A DNA stretch of 49,760 bases from JAXHUH01 sp034211175 (GCA_034211175.1 JAXHUH010000212.1:1-49760); one strand, 5' to 3'. Shown: positions 8,140-18,754, counted from the first letter of the stretch. Translations and numbers: made by a program. Notes: generated by a model not told the origin, from the sequence alone.

Positions 8140-8808
8140 TCAGCTGGCCCCGAAGCGGGAGCGGACGTGGTCGCGGAGGTCGTCGTAGGCGGTGGTGGCG
8201 GCGGCGGGGTCGGGGTCGAGCATCCAGCCGAACGCGACGCCCTCCATGGCGGCGACGACGAGTGCGGCACCCCGGACGGGGTCGACGTCGTCGCGGACCG
8301 ACCCGTCGTCGCGGCCCCGGCGCAGGGCTTCGGCGATGTCGGTGCGCATGGCGTCGTGGAAGCGGGCCATCCGGGCCCGCAGCGCAGCGTCCTGGCCGAG
8401 GGACTCGAAGAGCAGGGCGTAGAGCGCCCGGGCGTCCTGGGACGCGTCCCGGGTCACGTCCCGGATGCCGTCGAGCAGCGCCAGCAGGCTGTCGAGTCCG
8501 CTTCCGTCGGTCGTCAGCGGCACCACGCCCAGGTCGTGCAGCTCGCCCCAGACCCGCCGGATCAGTGCCTCGACGAGACCGTCCTTGGAACCGAACCGCG
8601 CCGTGACCAGGCCCCGGCTGTATCCGGAGCGCTCGCTGATCGCCGCGAACGTCATCGAGGCGAGGCCGCCCTCGGCGATCAGCGCCACCGCGGCGTCGAG
8701 CATGGCCTCGGTCGAGCGTTCCGCCCTCGCCGCCTTGGACCCCACCGGGCCGCCGCGCGCGCCGCCCGCCGAGGTCGTGGTCGCACCGGTGTCGGTCGTC
8801 GGGGGCAT
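8140..8808 (-). CDS. TetR/AcrR family transcriptional regulator
   Basis: 222 residues. After a disordered Thr/Gly/Ala-rich start, the helix-turn-helix region spans about residues 30-78 (MTFAAISERSGYSRGLVTARFGSKDGL), followed by a helical ligand-binding domain. It is transcribed divergently from the acyl-CoA ligase/dehydrogenase operon, so it most likely represses that operon and itself in response to an acyl-CoA or fatty acid. The operator candidate is the dyad at 8851-8864. The ligand is inferred from neighbours only. Confidence 0.88.
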   Translation of the reverse strand: MPPTTDTGATTTSAGGARGGPVGSKAARAERSTEAMLDAAVALIAEGGLASMTFAAISERSGYSRGLVTARFGSKDGLVEALIRRVWGELHDLGVVPLTTDGSGLDSLLALLDGIRDVTRDASQDARALYALLFESLGQDAALRARMARFHDAMRTDIAEALRRGRDDGSVRDDVDPVRGAALVVAAMEGVAFGWMLDPDPAAATTAYDDLRDHVRSRFGAS

Positions 8809-8850
8809 CGGGTCAGTGTGGCAGCTCGCTGCCGAATCGGTGTGACGGTT

Positions 8851-8864
8851 GTTGGCTGTCCAAC
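8851..8864. promoter_or_regulatory. Candidate TetR operator between divergent genes
   Basis: GTTGG-CTGT-CCAAC, a perfect 5-bp dyad in the 109-bp space between the TetR gene and the acyl-CoA ligase gene. It is short, so chance is possible; placement is its main support. Confidence 0.35.
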
Positions 8865-8885
8865 CACTCTGACAGACTCGCGGTC

Positions 8886-8921
8886 ATGGACAGCACGACT
8901 GCCGACCCGATGCCCCGGTGA
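8886..8921 (+). other. Short upstream reading frame overlapping the ligase start
   Basis: ATG at 8886 opens an 11-codon frame (MDSTTADPMPR) whose TGA overlaps the ligase GTG (GTGA). It could feed ribosomes to the ligase start by coupled reinitiation, or be incidental. No strong ribosome-binding site precedes either start. Confidence 0.3.
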
Positions 8922-10459
8922 TCCCGGCCGCGCTCCGTCGCAACCACTGGATGAACCAGATCGCGGGCCACGCCGCGATGCGCCCGGACGCGACCGCGCT
9001 GCGCTACCTGGGCGCCGACACCACGTGGGCCGACCTCCACGCCCACACCACCTCCGGCGCCGCCGCGCTGGCCCGCCGTGGCGTCGGGTTCGGGGACCGG
9101 GTCCTCCTGCTGACGCTGAACTCGCCCGCGGTCATCGAGACCGTGATGGCGATCAACACCCTCGGCGCCATGGCCGTGCCGATCAACATCCGTCTGGCCC
9201 CCGGCGAGATCGCCTACATCGCCGAGGACGCCGACGCCGACGTCCTGATCGTCGACGAGCCGCTGGCCCCGATGGTCGCCGCCGTCGCCCAGGAGACGAG
9301 CCGGATCAAGCAGGTGATCGCCCTCGGTTCCGCGCAGGGCGCCGAGTCGTGGGCCGACCTGATCGCCGAGGACCCGGCCGGCTTCGAGGCCCCGGACGTC
9401 CCCGAGGTCACGCCGGCGCTGATCATGTACACGTCGGGCACGACGGGCCGCCCCAAGGGCGCCATGCTCGACCACGTCAACCTGTTCAGTCAGTCGGTGA
9501 CCTGCATCCGGGCCATGGAGCAGACCGACGAGAGCGACGTCGCCTTCCTCACCGCGCCGCTGTTCCACATCGCCGGTCTCGGCTCGATCGCCCCGAGCCT
9601 CGTGCTCGGCATCCCCACCGTGATGCACCCGCTCGGCGCGTTCGACGCCGCCCAGACGGTCGACGCCTGGGAGAAGGAGCGGGCCACGGTCGTGTTCAAC
9701 GTGCCGACCCAGTGGCAGGCGATCTGCGCGCTGCCCGGCATCGCCGAGCGCGACCTCGCCCTGCGCATCATCAGCTGGGGCGCAGCGCCGGCGCCGGAGT
9801 CGCTGCTTCGCCAGATGTCGGAGTGCTTCCCGAACGCCATGAACGTGGCGGTCTTCGGCCAGACCGAGATGTCGCCCATCACCTGCGTGCTGCGGGGCTC
9901 CGACTCGCTGCGCAAGCTCGGCTCGGTCGGCCAGCCGATCCCGACGATCCAGTACCGGGTCGTCGACGAGAACATGAACGACGTCGCCACCGGCGAGGTC
10001 GGCGAGATCATCTACCGGGGCCCCAACCTGATGCAGGGCTACTGGCGCAAGCCGGAGGCCACGGCCGAGGCGTTCGAGGGCGGCTGGTTCCACTCCGGCG
10101 ATCTGGTCCGCCAGGACGACGAGGGCTTCGTCTGGGTGATCGACCGCAAGAAGGACATGATCATCTCGGGCGGCGAGAACGTGTACTGCGCCGAGGTCGA
10201 GAACGTCCTGGCGTCGCACCCCGAGATCGTCGACGTCGCCGTCTACGGGCGGGGCCACGAGAAGTGGGGCGAGGTGCCGGTCGCCGCCGTCGTGCTGGCC
10301 GAGGGCTCGTCGCTGACGTCGGAGGCACTGGGTGACTGGCTGAACGAGCGGCTCGCCCGGTTCAAGCACCCGAAGGACCTGATCGTGCTGGGCGAGCTGC
10401 CCCGCAACGCGAGCGGCAAGGTCGTCAAGGGCGTCCTGCGGGAGAATGACCCGTCATGA
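8918..10459 (+). CDS. Acyl-CoA synthetase (AMP-forming, fatty acid-CoA ligase type)
   Basis: 513 residues of the ANL superfamily: P-loop MYTSGTTGRPKGAML, the GQTEMSP motif, WFHSGDLVRQDDEGF, the hinge DRKKDMIISGGENVYCAEVE and the C-terminal catalytic lysine in PRNASGKVVKG. It would adenylate a carboxylic acid and form its CoA thioester. The GTG start at 8918 overlaps the stop of an 11-codon frame (8886-8921). The next gene, an acyl-CoA dehydrogenase, overlaps by four bases, so activation and alpha,beta-desaturation are coupled in one operon under the divergent TetR. Chain length or substrate cannot be told. Confidence 0.93.
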   Translation: MIPAALRRNHWMNQIAGHAAMRPDATALRYLGADTTWADLHAHTTSGAAALARRGVGFGDRVLLLTLNSPAVIETVMAINTLGAMAVPINIRLAPGEIAYIAEDADADVLIVDEPLAPMVAAVAQETSRIKQVIALGSAQGAESWADLIAEDPAGFEAPDVPEVTPALIMYTSGTTGRPKGAMLDHVNLFSQSVTCIRAMEQTDESDVAFLTAPLFHIAGLGSIAPSLVLGIPTVMHPLGAFDAAQTVDAWEKERATVVFNVPTQWQAICALPGIAERDLALRIISWGAAPAPESLLRQMSECFPNAMNVAVFGQTEMSPITCVLRGSDSLRKLGSVGQPIPTIQYRVVDENMNDVATGEVGEIIYRGPNLMQGYWRKPEATAEAFEGGWFHSGDLVRQDDEGFVWVIDRKKDMIISGGENVYCAEVENVLASHPEIVDVAVYGRGHEKWGEVPVAAVVLAEGSSLTSEALGDWLNERLARFKHPKDLIVLGELPRNASGKVVKGVLRENDPS

Positions 10460-11601
10460 GCGGTACCGAGACCACGACCGAGCCCGCCGTCGCCGACGCG
10501 CCTGATCTCGACACCTTCCGCAGCGACGTCGCCGCCTTCCTCGCCGAGGCGAAGGCCGACGGCACGGCGTGCCCCGCGTTCGGCGCGATCATGCCGCCCC
10601 GGTTCCACGACCAGGCCCGGGCGTGGCAGCGCCGGATGTACGACGCCGGCTACGCGGGCATCCACTGGCCCGTCGAGTACGGCGGCCGGGGTCTCGGCCG
10701 CGACCACGCCGCCATCTGGGCGGAGGAGTGCGCCAAGGCCCAGGTCCAGACGTACCTGAACCTCCAGGGCATCGTGCTCGCCGGCGAGGCGATCCTGCGC
10801 AGCGGCACCGACGAGCAGAAGGCCCGGTTCCTGCGGCCGACGCTGTCGGGCGAGATCCTGTGGTGCCAGCTCTTCTCCGAGCCGAACGCCGGCTCCGACC
10901 TCGCCAGCCTCGCCGCCACCGCGGTGGCCGACGGCGACCGCTTCATCGTGAACGGCCAGAAGGTGTGGTGCTCGAACGGGCAGTTCGCCGAGTTCGGCAT
11001 CCTCCTCGCCCGCACCGGCGGCCCCGGCCACCGGGGTATCTCGTTCTTCCTGATCGACATGTCGCTGCCCGGCATCGAGGTGCGCCCGCTCAAGCAGATG
11101 ACGGGCGACGAGGAGTTCACCGAGGTCTTCCTGACCGACGTGTCGCTCCCGGCCGACGCCCTCCTCGGCCCGCTCGACGCCGGCTGGCAGGTGGCGATGG
11201 CCGTCCTCCAGGACGAGCGCGGGTCGAGCGGGTCCGCCGGCCTCATCAGCCTCGAGCGCCGGCTCGCCCACCTCGCCTCGCTCAAGGGCGAGGACGAGGT
11301 GCTGGGCGACGAGCTGATGCAGCTCCTGGTCGACGGCCACGCCCTCAAGACCATGCTGATGCGTTCGGGCGGCGGCGCCGCCAACTCCTCGGCGGCCAAG
11401 CTCCTGCGCACCGAGCTCGAGTTCGGCGCCGAGGGCCTCGAGGCGTCGCTGCGAGGTGCCGAGGCCATGCTCGACGGCCCCCGGACCGAGCGGTTCCTGT
11501 ACTCGCCCGGCATGAAGATCGCCGGCGGGTCGAGCGAGATCCAGCGGAACATCATCGGCGAGCGGATCCTGGGGCTACCCCGCGAGCCCCGCCCGAACTG
11601 A
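10456..11601 (+). CDS. Acyl-CoA dehydrogenase
   Basis: 381 residues: N-terminal helical domain with GIHWPVEYGGRG, the FAD-contacting middle segment WCQLFSEPNAGSDLA, and the C-terminal helical bundle ending KIAGGSSEIQRNIIGERILG, the usual family signature. It would oxidise an acyl-CoA to the 2,3-enoyl-CoA using FAD and pass electrons to ETF. The ATG overlaps the ligase stop (ATGA). A strong hairpin at 11646-11671 follows, closing the operon. Actinobacteria have many such enzymes, some for steroid side chains; the substrate is not assignable here. Confidence 0.93.
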   Translation: MSGTETTTEPAVADAPDLDTFRSDVAAFLAEAKADGTACPAFGAIMPPRFHDQARAWQRRMYDAGYAGIHWPVEYGGRGLGRDHAAIWAEECAKAQVQTYLNLQGIVLAGEAILRSGTDEQKARFLRPTLSGEILWCQLFSEPNAGSDLASLAATAVADGDRFIVNGQKVWCSNGQFAEFGILLARTGGPGHRGISFFLIDMSLPGIEVRPLKQMTGDEEFTEVFLTDVSLPADALLGPLDAGWQVAMAVLQDERGSSGSAGLISLERRLAHLASLKGEDEVLGDELMQLLVDGHALKTMLMRSGGGAANSSAAKLLRTELEFGAEGLEASLRGAEAMLDGPRTERFLYSPGMKIAGGSSEIQRNIIGERILGLPREPRPN

Positions 11602-11645
11602 TCCCCCTCGGGCGGGGCTCGCCGCCTCACCGCTGAACGAGACGC

Positions 11646-11671
11646 AGGCCCGGGTCGATCGACCCGGGCCT
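11646..11671 (+). terminator. Perfect palindromic terminator after the acyl-CoA operon
   Basis: A 26-bp perfect palindrome, arms AGGCCCGGGTCGA and its reverse complement, runs directly into TTCGCCGTT. This is the strongest hairpin in the window. It lies 14 bases before the proposed start of the S66 peptidase gene. Confidence 0.8.
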
Positions 11672-11684
11672 TCGCCGTTGCGGG

Positions 11685-12653
11685 ATGACGGCGGATGCCC
11701 GGCTCGCGTGCAACGCTCCGGCGGTGCCCGAGACACGCACCTCACCGATGCTGCACCCCGGCGACCGCGTTCGACTGGTGTCGCCGGCGAGCTACCCGGA
11801 CGCCGACTGGTTGGACGAGTCGCGCCACATCCTCGAGAGCTGGGGGCTCGTCGTGGACGTCGCCGACCACGCGCTCGACGAGTGGGGCTACATGGCCGGC
11901 CGTGACCACGAGCGGGCCGCCGACCTGAACGACGCGTTCCTCGACCCCACCGTGCGGGCCATCGTCACGACGAGGGGCGGCGCGGGTGCGTACCGGATCG
12001 CCGACCTGGTCGACGTCGACGCGGTGCGGCGCGACCCGAAGCCGCTCGCGGGTTTCAGCGACATCACCTACCTCCATCTCGTGCTCTGGGGTCGGTGCGG
12101 CCTCGCCTCCGTGCACGGCTGCCTGGCCGGCCCAACCGCGGTCTCGTCGCTCCGCCGGTCGCTCATGAGCCTCGAACCGGCCGTGCTGGCGCAGGTCCCC
12201 GAGGCGATGTCGGCCGCGATCGAGGTCGAGGGTGAGGCGACCGGGCCGCTGATGGGCGGCTCCCTGACCGCGGTCGCCGGTTCGGTCGGCGCCGGCCTGC
12301 CCGATCTCGACGGCGCCATCCTCTTCCTCGAGCAGCCCCGCACCATCGGTCTCGGGCAGGTCGACCGGGCGATCACCCACCTGATCCGGTCCGGTGCGCT
12401 CGACGGCATCGCCGGGGTCGCCCTCGGCCTGTTCACCGGGTTCGACGACTACCGCGACCGCGGCTGGGACCTCCTCGACGTGCTGCGAGACCGGCTGAAC
12501 GGGCTCGGCGTCCCCGTTCTCGGCGGCCTCTTCGCCGGCCACGGCGGCGTCGGCCCGGACGGTGGGCCCGACCAGCAGGCCGTTCCTCTCGGAACGATGG
12601 CGACGCTCGACACCACGGCCGGAACCCTCACCGTCGAGCCGTGTGTGCAGTGA
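11685..12653 (+). CDS. Peptidase S66 / LD-carboxypeptidase family protein
   Basis: 322 residues from the ATG at 11685; an internal ATG at 11748 (MLHPGDRVRLVSPAS) matches the usual family start better and may be the real one. Family features: PGDRVRLVSPAS at the beginning, TTRGGAGAYR, the nucleophile elbow GFSDIT, a glutamate in LFLEQPR and a histidine in GLFAGHGG, consistent with the Ser-Glu-His triad of S66. Family members cleave the L,D bond of murein tetrapeptides or degrade microcin-like peptides (MccF). No signal peptide, so cytoplasmic, fitting murein-peptide recycling or self-immunity. Confidence 0.88.
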   Translation: MTADARLACNAPAVPETRTSPMLHPGDRVRLVSPASYPDADWLDESRHILESWGLVVDVADHALDEWGYMAGRDHERAADLNDAFLDPTVRAIVTTRGGAGAYRIADLVDVDAVRRDPKPLAGFSDITYLHLVLWGRCGLASVHGCLAGPTAVSSLRRSLMSLEPAVLAQVPEAMSAAIEVEGEATGPLMGGSLTAVAGSVGAGLPDLDGAILFLEQPRTIGLGQVDRAITHLIRSGALDGIAGVALGLFTGFDDYRDRGWDLLDVLRDRLNGLGVPVLGGLFAGHGGVGPDGGPDQQAVPLGTMATLDTTAGTLTVEPCVQ

Positions 12654-12720
12654 CGACGGGATCGACGTGGCTCCGACGGGTGATTCGCCGAGGTCGATTC
12701 TCGGAACATGTCTCGCGGCA

Positions 12721-12745
12721 TGTCGAATCCGGCGGGCGCCCGATC
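12721..12745 (+). promoter_or_regulatory. Candidate ECF42-type promoter upstream of the DGPF gene
   Basis: TGTCGAA at 12721-12727 equals the -35 motif I recall for ECF42-dependent promoters, and CGATC at 12741-12745 is a partial match to the CG(A/T)C -10 motif. It lies about 100 bp before the DGPF gene, where ECF42 autoregulation would be expected. The -10 match is imperfect. Confidence 0.5.
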
Positions 12746-12849
12746 GTGGTGGAGGTGAGAGCAAGCAGGAGCCACGACGCGTGCCCCGCTGATCGGGTCA
12801 CGTCGAAGCAACGGCACCCGAACGATCACACCGGAGAGGAACCGAACCG

Positions 12850-13200
12850 ATGCAGTACATGCTGAGCGTCCACAACATCGAGGGTGAGAACCCCTACGCC
12901 TCCGACGAGGAGATGCAGGCCGCCTTCGCCGCCGTCGAGAAGTTCAACGCCGACCTCCAGGAGAAGGGGAGCTGGGTGTTCGGCTGCGGCCTGATGCCGG
13001 CCTCGACCGCCACCGTCATCGACGGTCGCGGCGACGAGCCGGTCATCACCGACGGCCCGTTCGCCGAGGCCCGCGAGCAGCTCGGCGGGTACTGGGTGAT
13101 CGAGGCCGCCGACCTCGACGCCGCCCTCGACTGGGCCCGCCAGGCGAGCGTCGCGTGTGCCAACCCGGTCGAGGTCCGCCCCCTCCAGCCCGAGGACTGA
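12850..13200 (+). CDS. DGPF-domain (YCII-related) protein
   Basis: 116 residues containing the diagnostic TDGPFAEAREQLGGYWVIEA segment and the paired alpha/beta repeat of YCII-related proteins. A good ribosome-binding site (GGAGAGG) precedes the ATG. Genes of this family typically sit next to ECF42-group sigma factors, as here, and are their main known targets. The molecular role of DGPF proteins is not established; links to stress and antibiotic tolerance have been suggested. Confidence 0.92.
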   Translation: MQYMLSVHNIEGENPYASDEEMQAAFAAVEKFNADLQEKGSWVFGCGLMPASTATVIDGRGDEPVITDGPFAEAREQLGGYWVIEAADLDAALDWARQASVACANPVEVRPLQPED

Positions 13201-13217
13201 GCGGCGGGGGCCGAACG

Positions 13218-14438
13218 ATGGACCGGTCCCGGGCCGCCGCCGACGCGGTCGAGGAGGTCTTCCGGGCCGAGCACGGCCGGGTGCTCGCCACGCTGGTGCG
13301 CTTCTTCGGCGACATCGACGTCGCCGAAGAAGCGCTCCAGGACGCCATGGCCCGTGCCGTCGAGCGGTGGCCGGCCGACGGTGTGCCCCCGAACCCGGCC
13401 GGCTGGATCGTCACCACGGCCCGCAACCGGGGGATCGACCGCATCCGCCGGGAGAACCGGCGCGACGACCGCTACCAGCAGGCCCATCGCCTGGACGCAC
13501 GTGACGCACCCGAGGTGGGCCCGGTGGACGACGACCAGCTCCGGCTCATGTTCACCTGCTGCCACCCGGCGCTCGCCCCCCACGCCCGGATCGCCCTCAC
13601 GCTGAAGCTGATCGGTGGGCTGGCGACCGGCGAGATCGCCCGGGCCTTCCTCGTGCCGGAGCCGACGATGTTCCAGCGCATCACCCGGGCGAAGAACAAG
13701 ATCCGTGACGCCGCCATCCCGTACCGGATCCCCGAGGACCACGAGCTGCCCGACCGGCTGAGCGGGGTCCTGACCGTCCTCTACCTGATCTTCAACGAGG
13801 GCTACGCCGCCACCACCGGCGAGGCCCTCGTGCGGCGGGACCTGAGCGACGAGGCGATCCGCCTGGCCCGGGTGCTCGATGGCCTGATGCCGGACGAGGC
13901 CGAGGTCCAGGGCCTGCTCGGGTTGTTCCTGCTGACCGACGCCCGCCGCGCCGCCCGGCTCGACGCCGACGGGCACCTCGTCCGCCTCGCCGATCAGGAC
14001 CGCACCCGCTGGGACCGGGACCGCATCGAGGAGGGCCATCGGATCGTGCGCCGGTGCCTGCGCCGCGACCAGCCCGGCCCGTTCCAGGTCCAGGCCGCGA
14101 TCGCCGCGGTCCACGCCGACGCCCCGACCGCCGCCGATACCGACTGGTCGCAGATCGTGGCGCTCTACGACCTGCTGCTCCGGTTCACCCCGTCGCCCGT
14201 CGTGCGACTCAACCGGGCGATCGCGGTGGCCGAGCTCGACGGCCCGGAAGCGGCGCTGCCCCAGGTCGAGGCGCTCGACCTGGTCGACAACCACCTGTGG
14301 TGGGCCGCCCTCGGCGACCTCCACGAGCGCCTCGGCAACCGGGCCGAGGCCGCCGACGCCCTCGAGCGCGCGGCGTCCCTCGCAACCAACGACGCCGAGC
14401 GCACCCACCTCGAGCGCCGCCGGGCCGCCATCCGATGA
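13218..14438 (+). CDS. ECF-family RNA polymerase sigma factor, ECF42 type with C-terminal extension
   Basis: 406 residues, about twice a minimal ECF sigma. Region 2 spans about residues 10-90 (DIDVAEEALQDAMARAVERWP, PAGWIVTTARNRGIDRIRR), region 4 about 110-175 (RIALTLKLIGGLATGEIARAFLVPEPTMFQRITRAKNKIRD), then a long helical TPR-like extension to the end, including VLYLIFNEGYAATTGE and NRAIAVAELDGPEAAL. This extension and the adjacent DGPF gene, 17 bases upstream, are the hallmarks of the ECF42 group, in which the extension replaces a separate anti-sigma factor. It probably transcribes the DGPF gene and itself. Confidence 0.92.
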   Translation: MDRSRAAADAVEEVFRAEHGRVLATLVRFFGDIDVAEEALQDAMARAVERWPADGVPPNPAGWIVTTARNRGIDRIRRENRRDDRYQQAHRLDARDAPEVGPVDDDQLRLMFTCCHPALAPHARIALTLKLIGGLATGEIARAFLVPEPTMFQRITRAKNKIRDAAIPYRIPEDHELPDRLSGVLTVLYLIFNEGYAATTGEALVRRDLSDEAIRLARVLDGLMPDEAEVQGLLGLFLLTDARRAARLDADGHLVRLADQDRTRWDRDRIEEGHRIVRRCLRRDQPGPFQVQAAIAAVHADAPTAADTDWSQIVALYDLLLRFTPSPVVRLNRAIAVAELDGPEAALPQVEALDLVDNHLWWAALGDLHERLGNRAEAADALERAASLATNDAERTHLERRRAAIR

Positions 14439-14462
14439 CCGGGCGCGCGAAGAAGGCCCGGT
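14438..14462. terminator. Hairpin between convergent genes
   Basis: ACCGGGC (14438-14444) and GCCCGGT (14456-14462) form a 7-bp stem with an 11-base loop, filling the whole gap between the sigma-factor stop and the end of the minus-strand gene. A likely bidirectional terminator. Confidence 0.55.
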
Positions 14463-14933
14463 TCAATCGCCTCGGACGATGCTCATCGGGTCGACGGTCA
14501 CTGGCTCAGAGGAATCGCCGTTGTAGAGCGGGCGGTCGCCGAGCGGTTGCTGGAGCGTGAACCTGAGGTAGGTCTCCTGCGCGAAGGCGTCGCAGTCGCC
14601 GCCGTGCGGGCCCGAGACCCGCTCGATGCGGATGGTGACCGACTGGGGCGTCTCTGAGAGCCCGTACGCGAACTGCGTCTCGCACGGGCCGGCCCCGATC
14701 CGGGCGCCGATGGCGATCTCGATCGTGCGGCCGCCGGTGCTGAGCTCCGCCTGTGACCACGGTACGGGCCGGTCCCCGCAGCGGGAGAGCAGCACCCCGC
14801 CGATCAGCACCGCGAGACCGACCATGGCCACCTTCCGCACGGTGGCCTTCAAGCCGCGCCGATGCGGCGGGCCGTCGTAGGTCACCCGTTCCCACGGGCT
14901 ACGTCCGGTCTCGGTCTCTGCGTTGGCGCTCAC
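14463..14933 (-). CDS. Single-pass membrane protein of unknown function
   Basis: 156 residues: a polar N-terminal stretch of about 33 residues, one transmembrane helix (about 34-51, VAMVGLAVLIGGVLLS), then an extracytoplasmic domain of about 100 residues with three cysteines (C52, C84 and C113), two of which could form a disulfide. N-terminal basic residues (RRGLKATVRK) suggest the N-in, C-out orientation. No family recognised. Confidence 0.65.
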   Translation of the reverse strand: MSANAETETGRSPWERVTYDGPPHRRGLKATVRKVAMVGLAVLIGGVLLSRCGDRPVPWSQAELSTGGRTIEIAIGARIGAGPCETQFAYGLSETPQSVTIRIERVSGPHGGDCDAFAQETYLRFTLQQPLGDRPLYNGDSSEPVTVDPMSIVRGD

Positions 14934-15118
14934 CGGGGTCTCGGACGAACCCCGACGTCGACGGGTTCCCGCCTCGACGAACGCCGATCGGAACGGTCGT
15001 CCGGGGTCAGCGTGTTCTGGGCTGCGCCGTCATGACCCACTAGCCTGAGCGATCGTTCGATAGATCCCGGGTCGCCGTTCGAACGCCGCCGACCGGGACG
15101 GACCAGGGGGGAAGCGCG

Positions 15119-15883
15119 TTGCCGATCACCTACTCCGCCGCCGACGGCATCGGGACGATCACGATCGATCGTCCCGAGAAGCGGAACGCCATGACCTACG
15201 GGATGCTGCGGGAGCTGTGGGCGGCGTTCGACGAGGCGTCAGGCGACGACGACTGCCGTGCGATCATCCTGACCGGTGTGCCGGGTGCGTTCTGTGCGGG
15301 GACCGACCTGTCCGATCTGTCGGACACGCCCGAGGACGAGCGCCAGGGCGGCGGGCGGGGCAGCGCCGGCGCGTTCCTCGACTGCCCGAAGCCGATCGTC
15401 GCCGCCATCGACGGCCCCGCCGTCGGCATGGGCGCCGAGTTCGCGTCGATGTGCGACGTGCGCATCGGGACGGAGCGGGCGAGGTTCGGCTGGGTGTTCG
15501 TGCACCGCGGCCTGGTGCCCGACACCGGCGCCGGCACGTGGGTGCTCCCGAGGTTGATCGGGGTCCAGCCGGCGGCGAGGCTGCTGTTCTCGGGCGACAT
15601 CATCGACGCCGACGAGGCCCACGACCTCGGCTTCCTGTCCCGGCTCGTCTCGTCGGACGACCTGGAGAAGGCGGCGCGAGCGGAGGCGGCGCGGTTCACC
15701 GCCGGCTCGCCGTTCGCCATCCGCGAGACGAAGGCCCTGCTCTACGCCGGGCTCGGCCGGGGCTGGGACGACCACGTCGCCGAGAACCGCGAGGTGATGG
15801 CGCGGTGCTTCGCCTCGGAGGACCACCGCGAGGGCGTCGCCGCGTTCCTCGAGCGCCGGCCCGCGGCGTTCACCGGCCGCTGA
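15119..15883 (+). CDS. Enoyl-CoA hydratase/isomerase (crotonase) family protein
   Basis: 254 residues starting at a TTG supported by the purine-rich GGGGGGAAG about seven bases upstream. Crotonase motifs: DRPEKRNAM, the oxyanion segment AFCAGTDLSDL, and AVGMGAEFASMCDVRIG with one acidic residue. The second catalytic glutamate position falls in RFGWVFVHRGLVPDTGAG and is not Glu, as in many actinobacterial paralogues, so hydratase activity is uncertain. The acyl-CoA ligase gene follows 38 bp downstream on the same strand, likely one operon acting on the same acyl-CoA. The upstream region 14934-15118 has small dyads (GTTCGAAC at 15077-15084; ATCG-TT-CGAT nearby). Confidence 0.88.
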   Translation: MPITYSAADGIGTITIDRPEKRNAMTYGMLRELWAAFDEASGDDDCRAIILTGVPGAFCAGTDLSDLSDTPEDERQGGGRGSAGAFLDCPKPIVAAIDGPAVGMGAEFASMCDVRIGTERARFGWVFVHRGLVPDTGAGTWVLPRLIGVQPAARLLFSGDIIDADEAHDLGFLSRLVSSDDLEKAARAEAARFTAGSPFAIRETKALLYAGLGRGWDDHVAENREVMARCFASEDHREGVAAFLERRPAAFTGR

Positions 15884-15921
15884 GCCGGCAGCGACGAGCA
15901 CCGGGGAAGAGGGGAAGAGCT

Positions 15922-17472
<1,551 letters not shown>

Positions 17473-17531
17473 GCGGGAGGCCCCGGCGACAGGACGAGCG
17501 GGGGTCTGCCGCGGCGTAGCCTGTCCGGCGC

Positions 17532-18752
17532 ATGAACCGACCCCCGCGGCTCAGCGAACGGGACCGGCGCGCGCTCGTCGCCGTCGCCGGTCAGTTCTTC
17601 GTGAACGGAGCGATGACCGGATCGTTCGTCGCCCGCGCGCCGCAGATCCGCGACCGGATCGGGGTGACGGTCGACGAGTTCGGCCTCCTGATCACCATCT
17701 CGATGGCGGTCGGCCTGCTCGGCAGCCTCGTCGCGGGCAGGGTCATCGACGCAGCGTCGACCAAGCGGGTGCTCCAGACCGGTGCGGTCGTGATGGTCCT
17801 CAGCCTGCCGGTCATCGGCGTCGCCCGGAGCCCGGTGGTCTGGCTCGCCGGGATGTTCGCCTACCAGCTCCTCGACGTCCTCGTCGACATCTCGATGAAC
17901 CTGCAGGGCTCGTGGATCAGCGCCCGCCGGCACACGCCGGTGATGAACCGGCTCCACGGCCTGTGGAGCCTCGGCATGTTCACCGGTGGGCTCGGGGCGG
18001 TGGCGGCGAACGCGGCCGGGCTGTCGACGGTCGCCCACCTGACGGTGGTCGCGGTGGTGGTGGCGTTCGTCCTGGTGCTCGTCACCCACAACCTGCTGCC
18101 GCACGACCAGGACGGCCACGGCGATGCGACCGCGCCGCCACCGTTGGCGGATGCGCCGAGACGGGTCCGTCTGGCGCCGGTCGTCCTCCTCGTCCTCGCC
18201 GGCACGTTCGCCGTCGTCGCCGAGATGACCGGCGGAGACTGGGCCACGTTCCGCCTCGCCGACGACTTCGATGCGTCGGCCGCCCTCGCCAGCGCGGCGT
18301 TCGCCGCGTTCACCGTCGGCATGACCGCGATGCGCTTCGGGGGCGACTGGCTCCAGCTGCGGCTCGGGAACTCCGGCCTCCACCGGCTGAGCGTCGGGCT
18401 GGCCACCACCGGCTTCGTCGTCGCCACGCTCGTGCCGAGCGAGGCGGTCTCGATCCTCGGGTTCCTGCTGATCGGCGTCGGGGTGGCGACGTTCATGCCC
18501 AAGCTCTACGACGACGCCGCCCGCCTCCCGGGGCGCCGCGGTGCCGGCCTCGGCGCGATGACCGCGGGCATGCGGGTCGCGTTCCTGCTGACCCCGGTCG
18601 CGGTCGGTGGCCTCGCCGGGACGAGCCTGTCGGTCGGCGAGGCGATGGCGATCGTCGCGCTCCCGGCCATGGCCGGCCTCGTCCTCGTCACCGAGGCCAA
18701 CGAACGCCTCCTCCGCCGCCGTTCGACCCCGACCCCGACCACCGCCCCCTGA
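17532..18752 (+). CDS. Major facilitator superfamily transporter
   Basis: 406 residues with about twelve hydrophobic segments and a central cytoplasmic loop around residues 196-216 (HDQDGHGDATAPPPLADAPRR). Sequence features such as NGAMTGSFVARAPQIRDRIG near the start and LLGSLVAGRVIDAASTKRV at the first cytoplasmic loop resemble FucP/YbjJ-like MFS proteins. Substrate unknown. A large hairpin of the CTGG/CCAG family begins only six bases after the stop codon. Confidence 0.85.
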   Translation: MNRPPRLSERDRRALVAVAGQFFVNGAMTGSFVARAPQIRDRIGVTVDEFGLLITISMAVGLLGSLVAGRVIDAASTKRVLQTGAVVMVLSLPVIGVARSPVVWLAGMFAYQLLDVLVDISMNLQGSWISARRHTPVMNRLHGLWSLGMFTGGLGAVAANAAGLSTVAHLTVVAVVVAFVLVLVTHNLLPHDQDGHGDATAPPPLADAPRRVRLAPVVLLVLAGTFAVVAEMTGGDWATFRLADDFDASAALASAAFAAFTVGMTAMRFGGDWLQLRLGNSGLHRLSVGLATTGFVVATLVPSEAVSILGFLLIGVGVATFMPKLYDDAARLPGRRGAGLGAMTAGMRVAFLLTPVAVGGLAGTSLSVGEAMAIVALPAMAGLVLVTEANERLLRRRSTPTPTTAP

Positions 18753-18754
18753 AC

